From Bubalus kerabau (lineage: Eukaryota; Chordata; Mammalia; Artiodactyla; Bovidae): 64,000 nt of DNA. This document shows positions 22,651 to 35,136 of this stretch, piece after piece. The stretch is taken from positions 30,084,501 through 30,148,500 of the forward strand of contig NC_073633.1 of NCBI RefSeq assembly GCF_029407905.1, in the 5' to 3' direction. Made by a program: the position numbers and the translations under genes. Numbering within the stretch: position 1 is the first letter of the stretch; each line of letters opens with the position of its first letter. Below the pieces are notes generated by a model. The model saw only the letters and a program-made list of their open reading frames with translations. It was not told the DNA's origin and made no database searches.

Positions 22651-23069
22651 ACGCACGCCTACAAATTGTGAAATGACAATGATTCCGTATCCTGGTCACA
22701 TCTCACAGACTGCCCAGCAGTAAAACAGACATCTCTTCCCACCTGCTGTGCCCACCACTGTCCTTCCAGAAAGTCTGCTCCTCGAAGCTGCAGACAGGAA
22801 TTCAGCCTGCAGAGATGCAGAGGGGACTCTCTGTGCAATGGACATGATTGTATCAGGGATGCAGAGCAGTGACCCAAGTGGCTCCACATCCTGCTCATGA
22901 GCAGAGGAGTGTGGAGATGTTCCTGCTTTGGGAGGGGGTGATATTTTCTCCTAGTTTCTTGAGCAGGTGAAAAAGCTCACTCTGCTGCCAAGATAGTTTA
23001 TTGTAAGAGTACATAAACACTTTTTCCCTGTGTCTGAAATGTGACTGATTGATGAATTAATTTTCCCTG

Positions 23070-24513
23070 TTTTTGTTGCTGTTCGGTCCCTAGGTCATGT
23101 CTGACTCTTTACGACCCCATGAACTGCTGCATGCCAGGAGCTTTATTCTCTCTTTCCTTGACTTTTCCATCCCTTCTGGTTGCTCCAGAAATGCTCTGCC
23201 TAAGTAAGTTCCAAGAGGAGAGCTTCCTGACAAGATATTCCTTCTGAAGGGCCCTGTGGATCGGAGCAGCTCACTTTGTAAATATTGCAGGAGTTGTGTG
23301 TCCTTCCCTGTCCTTTACTATCTCCCAGAGTTTGCTAAACTCATGTCCATTGAGTCAGTGATGCCATCAAACCATCATCCTCTGTCACCTCCTTATCCTC
23401 TTGCCCTCAATCTTTTCCAGCATCAGGGTCTTCTCCAGTGAATCGGTTCTTCACGTCAGGTGGCCAAAATATTGGAACTTCAACCTCAGCATCAGTCCTT
23501 CCAATGAATATTCAGGACTGATCTCCTTTAGGACTGACTGGTTTGATCTCCTTGCAGTAAGGGACTCTCAAGAGTCTTCTCCAACACCACAGCCAGAAAG
23601 CATCAATTCTTTGGCACTCAGCCTTCTTTATGGTCCAACTCTCACATCCATACATGATTACTGGGAAAACCATAGCTCTGACTATATGGACCTTTGTGGG
23701 TAAAGTAATGTCTCTGCTTTTTAATATGCTGTCTAGGTTGGTCATAGCTTTTCTTCCAAGGAGCAAGCATCTTTTAATTTCATGGCTGTGGTCACCATTT
23801 GCATGATTTTGAAGCCCAAGAAAATTAAATCTGTCACTGTTTCCACATTTTCCCCATCTATTTGCCATAAAGTGATGGGACCAGATGCCATAATCTTATA
23901 TTTTTTTAATGTTGAGCTTTAATCCAGCTTTTTCACTCTCCTCTTTCACCTGCATCAAGAGGTTCTTTAGCTTCTTTTCACTTTCTGCCATCAGAGTGGT
24001 ATCATCCGCATATCTGAGGTTGTTGACATTTCACCTGGCAATCTTGATTCCAGCTTATGAGTCATCCAGCCCTGCATTTCACATGATGTACTCCACGTAT
24101 AAGTTAAATAAGCAGGGAAACAATATATCGCCTTGACGTACTCCTTTCCCAATTTTGAACCAGTCATTGTTCCATATCCAGTACTAACTGTTGCTTCTTG
24201 TCCTGCATACAGGTTTCTTGGGTATCCCCATCTCTTTAAGAATTTTCCACAGTTGGTTGTGATCCACACAGTGAAAGGCTTTAGCGTAGTCAATGAAGCA
24301 GAAATAGATTATTTTTTAAATCCCCTTGCTTTTTCTGTTTCCAGCAGATATTGGATCTGCTGTGGTTCCTCTGCCTTTTCTAAACCCAGCTTCTACATCT
24401 GAAATTCTTGGTTCACGTACTGCTGAAGCCTAGCTTGAAGTATTTTGAGCATAATCTTGCTTGCATGTGAAATGAGTGCAATTGTATGGTAATTTGATCA
24501 TTCTTTGGCATTC
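23070..24513 (-). mobile_element. BovB LINE at the C/D cassette junction, with internal insertion
   Basis: A degenerate BovB in the same site as the one at 5380-6602 (TTCCCTG on both sides). Minus-strand RT fragments persist at 23,512-23,868 and 23,991-24,293. Unlike its twin, it is interrupted at 23,137-23,300 by a reverse copy of TRAV18 3' flank. Confidence 0.9.
23137..23300 (+). repeat. Inverted duplicate of TRAV18 3' flank inside BovB
   Basis: The reverse complement matches about 24,576-24,742: TTTACAAAGTGAGCTGCTCC corresponds to TTTACAGAGTGGGCTGCTCT there, and CTTGACTTTTCCATCCCTTC is the complement of GAAGGGATGGAAAAGTCAAG. The twin BovB at 5380 reads straight through this point, so the patch is an insertion specific to this unit. 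Confidence 0.85.
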
Positions 24514-25174
24514 ATTCCCTGAGATGAGGTTATTAGCAAAGAGAATATCCTGTACCCAGTTTGAATACAAACAATACACACAACACCTGCGATATTTACA
24601 GAGTGGGCTGCTCTGATCCACAGGGCCTTTGACAGAAGGAATATCTTCTCAGAAATTCTCCTTCTGGAACTTATTTAGGCAGCAGCATTTCTGGAGCAAC
24701 CAGAAGGGATGGAAAAGTCAAGGAATGAGAGAATAATGCTCCATTCCCCGAAGATGGAGTGTCTGCAGGTGAAACTCAGCAGGATACACAATCTTGGCCT
24801 GAATTTTAAAAACATGAGACTAGCTTCCAGGTCACACAGTCATCCATCAACAATGTGCCTTGGAATTTTCTTTAACACATTGTGAAATATTTCAGCATAT
24901 ATAATCTGAATTGTCATTGAAGAGTTAATGTCACTTTAAGGGATTCTATGCCATCTGGGGGGATGTCGATGGGTTGAAAACAGGCATTTTTGGAGAAAAG
25001 TGCTTAGGTTCCTCTTTACACTGTCCTGCCCCAGATTCCTCTGTAGGACAATCCAAGAATTCCAAGGTCCTTGGCTTTGAGTATCAGAGCTGGAAGTGCT
25101 TTGACAGTACCTCTGGAGAGAGAAACAACACCCCTTCCAGGGCCGTCCACATCCAGAGCCCCATCTGCACTCTG

Positions 25175-25213
25175 GGTTTGTGCTCAGCTCCCCTGCAGCC
25201 CTCTCTCACTGTG
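25175..25213 (-). other. V-RSS (23-bp spacer) of TRAV18-3
   Basis: Heptamer CACAGTG (25,207-25,213), 23-bp spacer (25,184-25,206) and nonamer GCACAAACC (25,175-25,183) on the minus strand. Confidence 0.95.
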
Positions 25214-25684
25214 TCACTCAGAGCACAGTAGTACACAGCCGAGTCTGATGCTTGCACTGCCTGTTTCTGCAGGTGGAAGGAGCTGTCACGCTTAACAAGA
25301 GTGGCCTGAAAACCTTCATGCTCTACCTTCTTGTCTGCAGTTAAGCCCTTCAGGAGGAGTTGAGGAGCTTTGTTGAGATGCTGGATGTACCAGAAAAGAT
25401 AGGGAACCGAACTAGCAGTCTGGTAAGTGCAGTTCAGGGTCATGAGAGCCCCCTCTGAGACAGTCACTGGGCCTTCTGTCTGGTTCACTGAGTCACCATT
25501 GGTCCTTCCTGGAAGAGAATCACTTTGTTATCGTAGAAATGTACAGGAGGAGTTTTCAGTCAGAGAAGAAAAATAAAACTTACCCACAATTATAAGAAAG
25601 TGAAAAATCATTAACATTTAGAATAAAATGTTACTTACTGAATATTAAGATGACCAGAAGAACTGAGTGAGTGGCAGAATGCAT
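25214..25684 (-). CDS. TRAV18: T-cell receptor alpha variable segment, TRAV18 family (copy 3)
   Basis: Leader exon 25,639-25,684 (MHSATHSVLLVILIF), a 130-bp intron and V exon 25,214-25,508. Mature FR1 is GDSVNQTEGPVTVSEGALMT; Cys23 is in LNCTYQ, Trp41 in LFWYIQ, and FR3 ends SDSAVYYC before ALSD. CDR1 (TASSVPY) and CDR2 (LTADKKVEHEGF) both differ from copies 1 and 2. There are no stops, splice sites are intact and the RSS is good, so it is predicted functional. By position in the duplicated unit it should pair with copy 1. Its V exon and intron are nonetheless clearly more diverged from copy 1 than copy 2 is. Confidence 0.93.
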
Positions 25685-27284
25685 GTTCGCAAAAGAAAAC
25701 GATCCTTGTTCCCGGGAATACATCAGTCTAACAAATCTAGTCTTCATCTGGATTTTACAGAAGCTCGTCACTCAGAAACTGAGAGCCCCTTTCTGTACTG
25801 CAGCAATATTCTGTCTTGTGGCTACAAAGCAGGCAAGTGAAACCAGCTCCTGAATACAATAAGGAACCCCATCTGAAGGAAGCCCCGCCCTCTGGTGATG
25901 ATCATGAAAATTGCACCACAGCGCGGTCTGACCTATTCCTCCTGATAATAGTTTGTGGGGTACATACAGGAGAATGGGACACGACCCTAAGAAGAGAGTC
26001 CTAAACATAAGCGTGCTTAGGGAAATAGTCTATTATTACTTCCATAATTTTTTTGCATGGTACAGGTATCTCTAGCTTCTCAAGAATCCCCAGTTACAAT
26101 TTCTAGATGGAATAATCAGAGGTTTCTTTCTTGTATGTGTCTCCAAGATTCCCATGGGTCAGAGAAGGATCCCCCTGAATGGAAAGTGCTTCCTCCTCAA
26201 CCCAAGTCATTTCTGTGAAGTAGTTATATTCATGTTGACTCTGTCAACATGCCGTGTAGAAAATTTTATCTAAGGCAGATGTCAAATAATGTGTAGTTAA
26301 GTGATAAGGTTATTATCCTGATTTATCATGGAATGACAGCTTTGTAAAACACAATAAAAGTAAAATACGTGACTTCTTTTTCACTGATAACGGTAGAGTT
26401 GATCTTCCAATTGGAAAACTATTTTTGGACCTTGAACATCAGGTAGCACAGAGATAAGGAAAACAGATGAGATGAGCACTGACATTGCCCGGCTTACTTC
26501 ACGGAGGCAGTTTCTAGGCACCAGTGCATGAGGGATTTACCAAAAATAGTGCAGCTGTCTCATTGTGGGATTGAGACAGAATAGGAGAACGGAGATCCTG
26601 AAATACCTAACAATTGTGGACATCTGTAGCAGAGAGGAGGAATGTTGAAAAAAGAGAGAGAGATAAGCGCAAGGCAGGGGTTGTGGGTGAGAGTTGGGGG
26701 GAGTTGGACTATCCTTGGATGACGGCAACCTTACCCCTTTAGCCTCATGAGGGACAGGTGAGCTTAATTAGGGGCCTTGGTTCTTGAAACACAATCACTA
26801 TCCTTTCACTTCTTGTCACATAGTGGTTTTAACTCAACTAAGCATTTTTTTTAGGATGTCAAGTTTAGATGCTTACTATATTAGCCAGGCACTCTTCATT
26901 CCAGAGACTCGTGTGCGTGGTGTTCCTCTGTCTTCTGTTGTTTGTCTTATTAAGGATTCAGGAATCTCTGTGAAAAGAACTGTTTGCTCCGTGTCTGTCA
27001 GCCCATTGGTCTGGTTTCCTGTGCAATTATTTGTGCCAGTAAAGTGAACCCAGAAGAAGATTTAAGTGGTCATTTCATAGCTTGTTTTCTCTAGGGTTGG
27101 ATTTCCTTATGCAAAGTAAGTCTCTATTATGGTGAGAAGTCAAAACATTGTTCTTTGCTGACGTAAACCATTCTAAGGCATGGCAACGCTGCGGCTGCAG
27201 GCAGCTGGGAGGTTGCCTGACACGGGCTCTCAGGGCAGTGCTGTCAACCCAGGAACAATGCTGTGACTTCTAGTTGAATTAAGT

Positions 27285-27510
27285 CCAATTTGTTTATTTT
27301 TGTTTTTATTTCCAATACTCTAGGAGGTGGGTCAAAGAGGATCATGCTGTGATGTATGTCAAAGAGTTTACTGCCTATGTTTTCCTCTAAGAGTTTTTTG
27401 GATTCTGGACTTCATTTAAGTTGTTAATCCATTTTGAGTTTATTTTGTGTTCGGCGTTGGGAAGGGTTCCAGTGTCATCCTTTTACCTGTAGCTTTCCAA
27501 TTATCTTCCA
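27285..27510 (-). mobile_element. Old L1 ORF2 fragment
   Basis: Twin of 10,845-11,095 (TTTCCAATACTCTAGGAGG, TCCATTTTGAGTTTATTTTG). Slightly shorter in its middle part. Confidence 0.7.
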
Positions 27511-27684
27511 ATAAAAATACACGTTTCTAAATGGCAATGACCAAGTCAGTTGAACACAAGAGCAATCTTCTTCAAATGATACCTGTTAATGGACATAGAA
27601 TTTCTCAACAGTCAAAATGACCTGTTTTTCTAAAATTAGCGTGTTTTTTTTAATGCACAGCTGTTTGCTGAGCTGTTCTGTTTT

Positions 27685-27815
27685 GTTTTTGCTTTTGGCT
27701 GTGCCGGGTCTTAATTTCGGCTTGTGAGATCTAGTTCCCTGATCAAGGATCAAACTCAGGCCCCCGGCACTGGGAGCAGAGTCCTATCCCCTGGACCAAA
27801 GTTCCCCCTAAAATT
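27685..27815 (-). mobile_element. CHR-type SINE
   Basis: GGCTGTGCCGGGTCTTAATT and a degraded reverse B box. Twin of the element at 11,240. Confidence 0.78.
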
Positions 27816-28699
27816 AGGTCTTGAGTCAAGTGATCATGCTGGCAGGACTCTTGCTCAGCGGATCACCGAGTTTCTCTTAAACTGTTGTGCATGTTCAGGA
27901 ATCCCTAGGCTCCAGCATTCGTTCTGGAAACTTACCGAGTTGTCTACAACATAGAAACCTAAACCAGACATGATTCCTATCTCAAACTGCTTTCAGTTGA
28001 CTGAGGAGCAGGTTAAAAAAAAAAAAAAATTCCTCTGTCTTGTCTGTAGTCCCACTAGCCTGGACCCAGAGATGTGGAATGAGGGATCAGACTGGAAGTA
28101 GAGAGCTGACACAGTTACATCCAGGGGAATAAAACCTGCTTGGATACTTTCCTTTCACTGTTCAGATTTAGTTTTGTTTTTTCATCTCCCTCTCCCTTCC
28201 TATGCCCTGTTTGTCGAAGCCTCAGTGCTCAGGTGTCCAGCACCCAGTGTGCAGGACTCTAGGTTGTTTGGAGGAAATCTGTGTTTACCTCCAGGTGGCT
28301 GTTCAGACATCCCCCCTGTTAAATAAGGATGGGGACTACATCCTCCAGGAATATTAAAACCATTATAACTATTAAATTCTGCATTTTTATAGCTGTGCCT
28401 ATAAATTTTTAAATGACAATGATTCAGTGTTTATGCCACATCTCCTAGATTGCCCAGAAATAAAACATATACCTCTTTTCTCCTTCTGTGTCCCCCCACT
28501 ATCCTTACAGAAAGTCTGGTCCTGAATTTGCAGACAAGAGTTCAGCCTGCAGAGATGCAGAGGGTAAACTCTGTGCAATGGGCCCAATTGTAGCAGAGAT
28601 GCAGAGCACTGACCCAAGTGGCTCCACATTCCTGCTCAGGAGCAGAGGAGTGGGGAGATGTTCCTGCTTTGGGAGGGGTGATACTTTGGAGCAGGTAAA

Positions 28700-28870
28700 A
28701 AATTCACTCCACTCCAATAGAAGTCTGCCTTCAAACTGGATATAGGATGAGAATATCTGCTTTGCCAGTGATCACTTCATCTCAGGGAAAATTAATTCAT
28801 CAATATTAAGTTTCAGATATATTGAAAAAGTGTTTATATACTCTTAAAACAATAACAGGAAAAAAATCTC
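28700..28870 (+). other. Reverse-oriented cassette segment (unit 2 twin of 12,310-12,480)
   Basis: It matches 12,310-12,480 in order and orientation, and like it reads in reverse relative to 5350-5379/6603-6650. Both units share the rearrangement, so it predates the 18-kb duplication. Confidence 0.7.
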
Positions 28871-29574
28871 TCCTTAACTTACACAGAGATTTTGTATCTC
28901 ACAAGTTATGCAATAGAGTATATTTTTTTAGGTGAAAAATGCCATTTCTTCATTATCTTTTATCTTGACATGTGGAACTTTGCTGAATGTTTATTAACTG
29001 TGTGCAAGGCTGAAAGCAAATCAGTTTGAAGGCTGCAGTGAATATTGATCATGTCTTAGAGCATTTTTCCATTGATCTGTCAACAAATATGGGAAAATAA
29101 CACCTCAGTTATATAGTCAGGGGAATTAAAGTGGCCCTGCCTGGCGCTGAGAAGGGCACTTTTATGTTGAGCATAAGTCACCTGCTCTTCTCTATCAGGA
29201 CCGGGGGCTTGTCTGGAGGGGCTGCTGAGAATGGGAACACTGATCACAGGGCTACCAAACCCTGTAGGCGGCACTTCTAGCAGAGCCAACATAGCCCTGG
29301 CTTTTCACTGAGCTTTGGTTCCTTTCTTGAAAAATAGGGAGAAACTTTGTGTTATAAAAAAAAAAATGGCATGAATGAAAATCTAATGTAGGTACTGGAA
29401 CAAACTTTGCCTTTTATATTAATAATGGTCGTCAGTGAGTGAAACTTGCTGTATCAAGATACCATAATATGTACCTGTGCTTAAATTTTTATTTATATAA
29501 AACACACAAGCAGGTGTGTTTATATATAATTTAATTTTATAATGATTTTAAACAGACAGAGATATATAAATGGT

Positions 29575-29705
29575 TTTGATTCTTAAGTCCATGAAGTAGG
29601 TTCTATTATTGCCATTTTACATATGAAGACACTGATGCACAGAGAGGCTAAGGAGAACCTCAAAAGTCATGCTGTGATGCAGATGACAGGTTTGAATCCA
29701 GCTAA
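29575..29705 (+). mobile_element. MIR SINE remnant
   Basis: TTATTGCCATTTTACATATG, GCACAGAGAGGCTAAGGAGA and GGTTTGAATCCAGC. Twin of 13,180-13,310. Confidence 0.75.
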
Positions 29706-30058
29706 TTTCAATTCATCATTTTTTAAGGATGATATCAAATGTATACAAAAGTGTTCAGGATGAAAGAACAAAGTCTGGGCCTGTCCTCCCCTCCTGCCTG
29801 TATTCCTGTCCCTTTTCCTCCTCCCTCTCCTGTCCAGCGAAGCAGAACAGTGTTCCTGAGTGTTAAAGGCAGGTGACTTCCCATGTCACTCTACTCTCTT
29901 CCTGCACGCATGGCTTCTTATTACACTGTGAGCAATGTGAGCAGCACCTTGATAACTTCTACAACATCTAAGAGTCCTTTCTTAAGTAAGGGAGGGTGTT
30001 AGGAGCTCAAAAAGGATAGTGAACTAAGTGGTCCTGTGAGGTGAGTAAAATTTTGGAA

Positions 30059-30268
30059 AGGACTTCCCTGGTGGCTCAGATGGAAAAAATATCTGTCTGC
30101 AATACAGGAAACCTAGGTTTAGTCCCTGTGTCAGGAAGATTCCCTGGAGGGAAAAATGGCAACCCACTCGAGGAATCCTGCCTGGGGAATGCCATGGACA
30201 GAGGGGCCTGGCTACAGTCCACAGGGTTGAAAAAGGGTTGCACACAACTGAGCGACTCACACTCACTC
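30059..30268 (+). mobile_element. Bov-tA SINE within a block lacking in unit 1
   Basis: GGACTTCCCTGGTGGCTCAG through ACACAACTGAGCGACTCACA. It lies inside 29,742-30,365, which has no counterpart at about 13,350. The rest of that block is unique DNA plus an MIR-like stretch (30,290-30,350), so unit 1 probably lost it by deletion. Confidence 0.88.
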
Positions 30269-30721
30269 AACAGCAGCTTCATAACTAGCCTTTACACTTT
30301 ACAGACGAGGAAGCAGAAAGTCAAAGTGAACTACTTGCTTAAGGTCACAGTCTGTGCTGTGATACCCTTTCTGCCTACTATCCTGTACTGGACACCACTA
30401 CAGCCCCCTGGAACATGAGCTCCATCAAAGCAGACATCACATCTGTCTTGCCAACTAATGTTTCCCCAATGCTTACCAGAAAACTAAGAATTAATGAATA
30501 AATTATACTGAAATTTCTCACACTGGGATCCATGCTGTGATGATAAAAATCACAGGGAAAAAAACAGGTCTATTTCCATGAGATGTTAATTCAGATTTGT
30601 TTGCTTTGTGGATCAGCTTCTATATTAGGACTAATAATTTAAACTTTTATTTTGGGGCTATTCATGTTGTGAATGGTAAATCTGCATATTTTTAAAGATA
30701 AAATGAGTCTATATCAAAGGC

Positions 30722-30942
30722 ATTATGCAATCAAACATGACTTTTGACCTCTACCCCAGAAGATGTTGTGCTCTTAGATATTTTTATAGAGAAGCTAGAA
30801 ATCCAGTTTTCAATGTGATGTCTGATTTTTAAATAATAACCATAACTACTAGCTTCATATACACAGTCCAATGTTGCAGCCTCCTTCTTCACCACAGAAA
30901 TTGCAGACTGGATTTGAGTTACCTCCTTGGTCATGCTGGATC
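30722..30942 (-). pseudogene. Truncated TRAV19-type V segment (copy 2)
   Basis: Twin of 13,700-13,921, with acceptor CTCTTTTCTGCAG, then GSSMTKEVTQIQSAISVVKK, Cys23 in LDCVYE and CDR1 SSYGYY. V homology ends directly after CDR1, so FR2 Trp, FR3, second Cys and RSS are missing. The frame closes at a stop near 30,730. The shared breakpoint shows the loss was ancestral. The residue changes between the two copies look unconstrained, as expected of a dead gene. Confidence 0.82.
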
Positions 30943-32089
30943 CTGCAGAAAAGAGCCTTTATTTACAACCATGATGGTATAGGGGATGAAGTGGCTTAGG
31001 ACCTAATGCTCCGATTCCATTGCCCATTATCCCTCCCTTTCAAGATGCATCAGGTAACAATGCTCTCTGCCCTCCCCACAACCTTGGCACTGAGAGAGGT
31101 GCATGAGTCCTTATGTGTAGCCACCCTCACCAAGACAGACAGAGGCTGTGCCTGCCCTAGGCACACTGGCAACCAGCATATGGGCAGCTTCTCCCTACAG
31201 TGATGCGGCCTCTGCTCCATTTCAGATCCAGATCTGAATTCTGCACCCTGTGCTCAAGAGGTCCAGGCAGAGCTCCTGAGCTGTGTGATGCTTCTGCCCC
31301 ACGCAGGAAACTGAGTCAGCAGCTGGAGGGCCGTTTGTCTGTGTTGTGTCACACGCTTCCTTTATAGGAGGGAAATGCTAGACTTCTGCACATCAGTTTG
31401 TCGAATCAGAACACTACCAGACTAGAAATAAACAGTGGTAAAACTGAATCATGTTCAGTTCATTCTCCTCTGGATCAGAGAATCAAAAGTAACAATGGAG
31501 TTTCGACTCTAACAGAAAGGCAGAATTTTTCGCTTCCATCTTTGTTCCCGCCTCCTATGGAATCTGGGAAAAGTTACCTGCAAAATATTTTGTTGTCTAT
31601 GAATGATTTCATATCATGCCTCTGAGTCACAAAATCTGTCAAGTGTGTGCTATGTGAAATAGTAGCAGGGGGAGAAATATAAGTATATGTGATCACAATT
31701 TACATGTGTGTATGTGTGTAAACAAAAGTAAATTCATAAAATTTTAGTCAGTGCCTAAATATAAGAATTCCTGTTAAAACTCAATACATGTATTTCTGAA
31801 TCACCCCTAACACTTCCAAACCACACCCATTAATTGTGGTGGAAATTGGGATAGGGAAAACCCTAAAAATACACAAATCCAGAGCCAAAGCATTATCAAA
31901 AGCAATAGAAATCCTATTAGAAATGCCAGCAGAGTTCAGTCTCCATTGACGTCTGTTCCCTGCATCATAGTCTTTAAAGTCTTTGCCATCTTAAATATTG
32001 GGAGTTGTGTCTCACTGCTCTAGACATAGGTCCATAAGAACATGTAAGACCAAGGTCATCAACATTTTAAATGTTATTGTTCTTCATAA

Positions 32090-32223
32090 GGGCTTTGCCT
32101 GGTAGCTCAGCTGGTAAAGAATCCACCTGCAATGTGGAAGACCTGGGTTTGATCCCTGGGTTGAGAAGGTCCCCTGGAGAAGGGAATGACTACCCACTCC
32201 AGTATTCTGACCTGGAGAATTCT
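32090..32223 (+). mobile_element. Bov-tA SINE, 3'-truncated
   Basis: Twin of 15,061-15,192 (GGTAGCTCAGCTGGTAAAGA, GGTTTGATCCCTGGGTTGAG). Confidence 0.88.
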
Positions 32224-32462
32224 TGATAAATCAATTTGCTTAATGCTAGAGAGGAAGATAGACCAGCATTCTTTTTACCCTCCCTCTCAGCTTTATCAGG
32301 TAGCTTTCACTTGAAAACGCTAGGAATTCGTGAAGCCAGTAAAGCAAACACTAGATTTTAGGCTTTTTTATTGGAAGAAAATTGCCTTTGAAAGTTTCTG
32401 CTTTGGCACAAATTGCTAATGTGCTTAGAAAAGTCAATGAAACTTCCTCATCATACCCGTAT

Positions 32463-32695
32463 TTGATGCTGTTTAGTCACTAAGTTGTTCCCAACTCTTT
32501 GCAACCCCATGAACTGAAACCCACCAGGCTCCTCTGTCCATGAGATTTCCCAGACAAGAATACTGGGGTGGGTTGCTATGTCCTTCTCCAGGGGATCTGC
32601 TCGACCTAGGGATTGAACTCATCCTGAAGAAGATATTCTGCATTGGCAGGAAGATTCTTTACCACTAAGCCCCTGGGAAGGCCAGACCCATATTT
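32463..32695 (-). mobile_element. Bov-tA SINE
   Basis: Twin of 15,431-15,652 (CCACCAGGCTCCTCTGTCCA, TTCTTTACCACTAAGCCCCT). Confidence 0.9.
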
Positions 32696-33235
32696 ACTAA
32701 TTGTCTAAAAAAAGAATTTGCTTTAAGATATACACTATAGTAGAACAGAAAATGCTGTGTCTTACAGTCCCAATGAGGAGACATATTTGCCACACTAAGG
32801 GTTTTTTTTCTTATTTGAAAAATATAGTCCTCATTGCCATGGCAAAGACCTGTAATGTATATTCTCTTTAATATGGCTACTGAGGCTCAGCTATAAGCCC
32901 TGGAATAAGCAGGTTATTCAATCACAGAGAATCTGAGCAACTTTATGTTCAAAGACATAAAAGATGATGACTGCAATTTCTTGACTTTAGTGTTCAGGAA
33001 CATATACAGACTCCTGTGATTGCCCCTTGAGTAAAGTACAGTTATCATTACTACATTAACTTAGTTTTCATCAAATGAAAACTTCAAAAAGTATAAAACT
33101 TTAAGAAGGCAATGGTATTTAACAAAAAAGAAACAGATTTCATGGTGGTTCTATCAATTAGCTTTTATAACTATTAGTCATACATCAGAATGATTGACGT
33201 CCTACCCAAGCTCTGCTCCTAACTGGTTATGTAAC

Positions 33236-33323
33236 GGACAGGGAGGCCTGGCATGCTGCGATTCATGGGGTTGCGAAGAGTCGGACAGACTTAGCAACTG
33301 AACTGAACTGAACTGAACTGAAC
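33236..33323 (+). mobile_element. Very short BovB 3' tail insertion
   Basis: About 88 bp of BovB terminus (GGACAGGGAGGCCTGGCATG ... CTGAACTGAACTGAACTGAA) splits the MIR sequence TTATGTAAC|CTTGATTAAG. The uninterrupted empty site is at 16,196-16,215. It is an extreme 5' truncation and is younger than the 18-kb duplication. Confidence 0.92.
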
Positions 33324-35136
33324 CCTTGATTAAGTTACTAAAGATCTCTACACCTCAATTTTGTCATTTGTAAATTGGAAGTTTCCTAATATCTACCTGA
33401 AGAAGTGGAGAGGGATTTAAAATGCTTAGCTGGGGGGCGGTCCTAAGATGGCGGAGGAATAGGATTCATCAAAAGAACATTTAAACGCTGAGTAAATTCC
33501 ACAAAACAACTTCTGAATGCCAGCAGAGGACATCAGGCACCCAGAAAAGTAGCCCATTGTCTTCGAAAGGAGGTAGGAAACATATAAAAGACAAGAAAAG
33601 AGACAAAAGAGGGAGGGATGGAGCTCCGTCTGGGGAAGGGAGTCTTAAAAAGAGAGAAGTTTCCAAACACCAGGAAACACTCTCACTGCCGAGTCTGTGG
33701 CGAGCCTTGGAAGCACAGAGGGCAACATAATAGGGAGGAAAAATAAGTAAATAATTAAAACCCACAGATTACAAGCCCAAGGGTAACACCCCCAGTGGAG
33801 AAGCAGCGCAGGCGCCTGCACTGGCCACTAGCAAGTGGGGGCTGGGCAGGGAGGCGCGGGCTGTATTGCTTAGAGTAAGGATCCGGCCTGAATGCCCCGA
33901 GGCTAATCAGAGCAAACTAATTCGGGCTAGCAAACCAGACTGTGGGATATCTACCACGTGAAAAGCCCTAAGACACCACCAGGCCCACGCAAAGAACAAA
34001 GGGCTGAACAGAACTAGCCGGTTGCAGACCATCCCCCTCTGGTGACAGGCAGCCAGAGCCAGAAGAGGGCAATCGCAGCCCCAAAGAGACATTATCTACC
34101 TAACTGCAAGCAGGCTTCTTTGCTAACTAAGACTTCTTAGGGTTCTGGGCAGTCATCATCCGCCTGAGAAGGTGCGCCAGTTGTACACCCAGAAAACCGA
34201 GCAGCAGGGACGGGAGAGGCAATAAGTCACAGTGACCGCACTCGCCAAACACCTCATCACCCAAGCTGCTCGGAGCTGGGAAGGGCACAAAACGCAGGCC
34301 CAGTGGAATCTGCATCTCTGAGGACTATCCAAGTGCCTGAACCTGAGAGGCTTTGACCTCGGAGGTTCATGCAGCCCAGGGCCGGCCTCAGACGGTTACC
34401 CTCAGAGCAACCTAGAGCCTGAGCTGTGTGGGCAGGGAGGGTGCACGCGCTGTAAGTGGGGGCAGGCCCAGTGTGGCTGAGACACTGCGAGCACACGCCA
34501 GTGTTGTTTGCAGCGTACCCCGCTCCCCACAGCACGACTGAACAAGTGAGCCTAAAAAACAAAAGTGTCCACCACTGCCCCTCCTTGTGTCAGGGCGGAA
34601 ATCAGACACTGAAGAGACCAGCAAACAGAAGAAGCTAAAGCCGAGGGAACCACCTTGGAAGTGACGGGTACAATAGATTAAAACCCTGTAGTTAGTACCA
34701 ACTACATAGGAAGGGGCCTAAGGTCTTGAGAATATAAGCCGCACCAAGGAACTATCCGAAAATGAACTGACCCCACACTGCCCACAACAACACCAGAGAA
34801 AGTCCTAGATATATGTTTACTATTTTTACAATCATTCTTTTCTTTTTTCTTTTTTCTTCTTTTTTTAACTTTTTAAATTTTAAGTCCTCTATTACTCCTT
34901 TAATTTTCATTTTTATAACCTACTATTACTTTTAAAAAAAGACTATTTTTTAAAGCAAACTTCATATATATATATTAAATAATTTTTGTGATTTTTTTCT
35001 TCTTCTTTTCTTTAATATTGTATTTTTGAAAATTCAACCTATACTCTAGAATTTTAATATTTGCTTTTTGGTATTTGTTTTCAATTTTGTACCTTTGAGA
35101 ACACAATTTTCAGGACCCATTTTTACTTGGGAGCAA

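Larger units (their letters stand above)
19680..23069 (-). repeat. TRAV18 upstream cassette, copy C
   Basis: Collinear with copy A (about 2112-5379) over its whole length and with the first part of copies B and D. It includes the CHR SINE at 21,398, the Bov-tA at 22,447 and the shared BovB site at 23,070. The stretches 19,680-21,397 and 22,651-23,069 hold only this non-coding flank. Confidence 0.85.
24514..33430 (-). repeat. Segmental duplication unit 2, right part (TRAV18-3 plus TRAV19-type stub)
   Basis: Collinear with 6603-16,400. Offsets drift from about 17.7 kb to 17.9 kb to 17.0 kb because of the LTR present only in unit 1 and the 29,742-30,365 block present only here. Apart from features listed separately, 25,685-27,284, 27,816-28,700, 28,871-29,574, 30,943-32,089, 32,224-32,462 and 32,696-33,220 show no gene. 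Confidence 0.85.
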
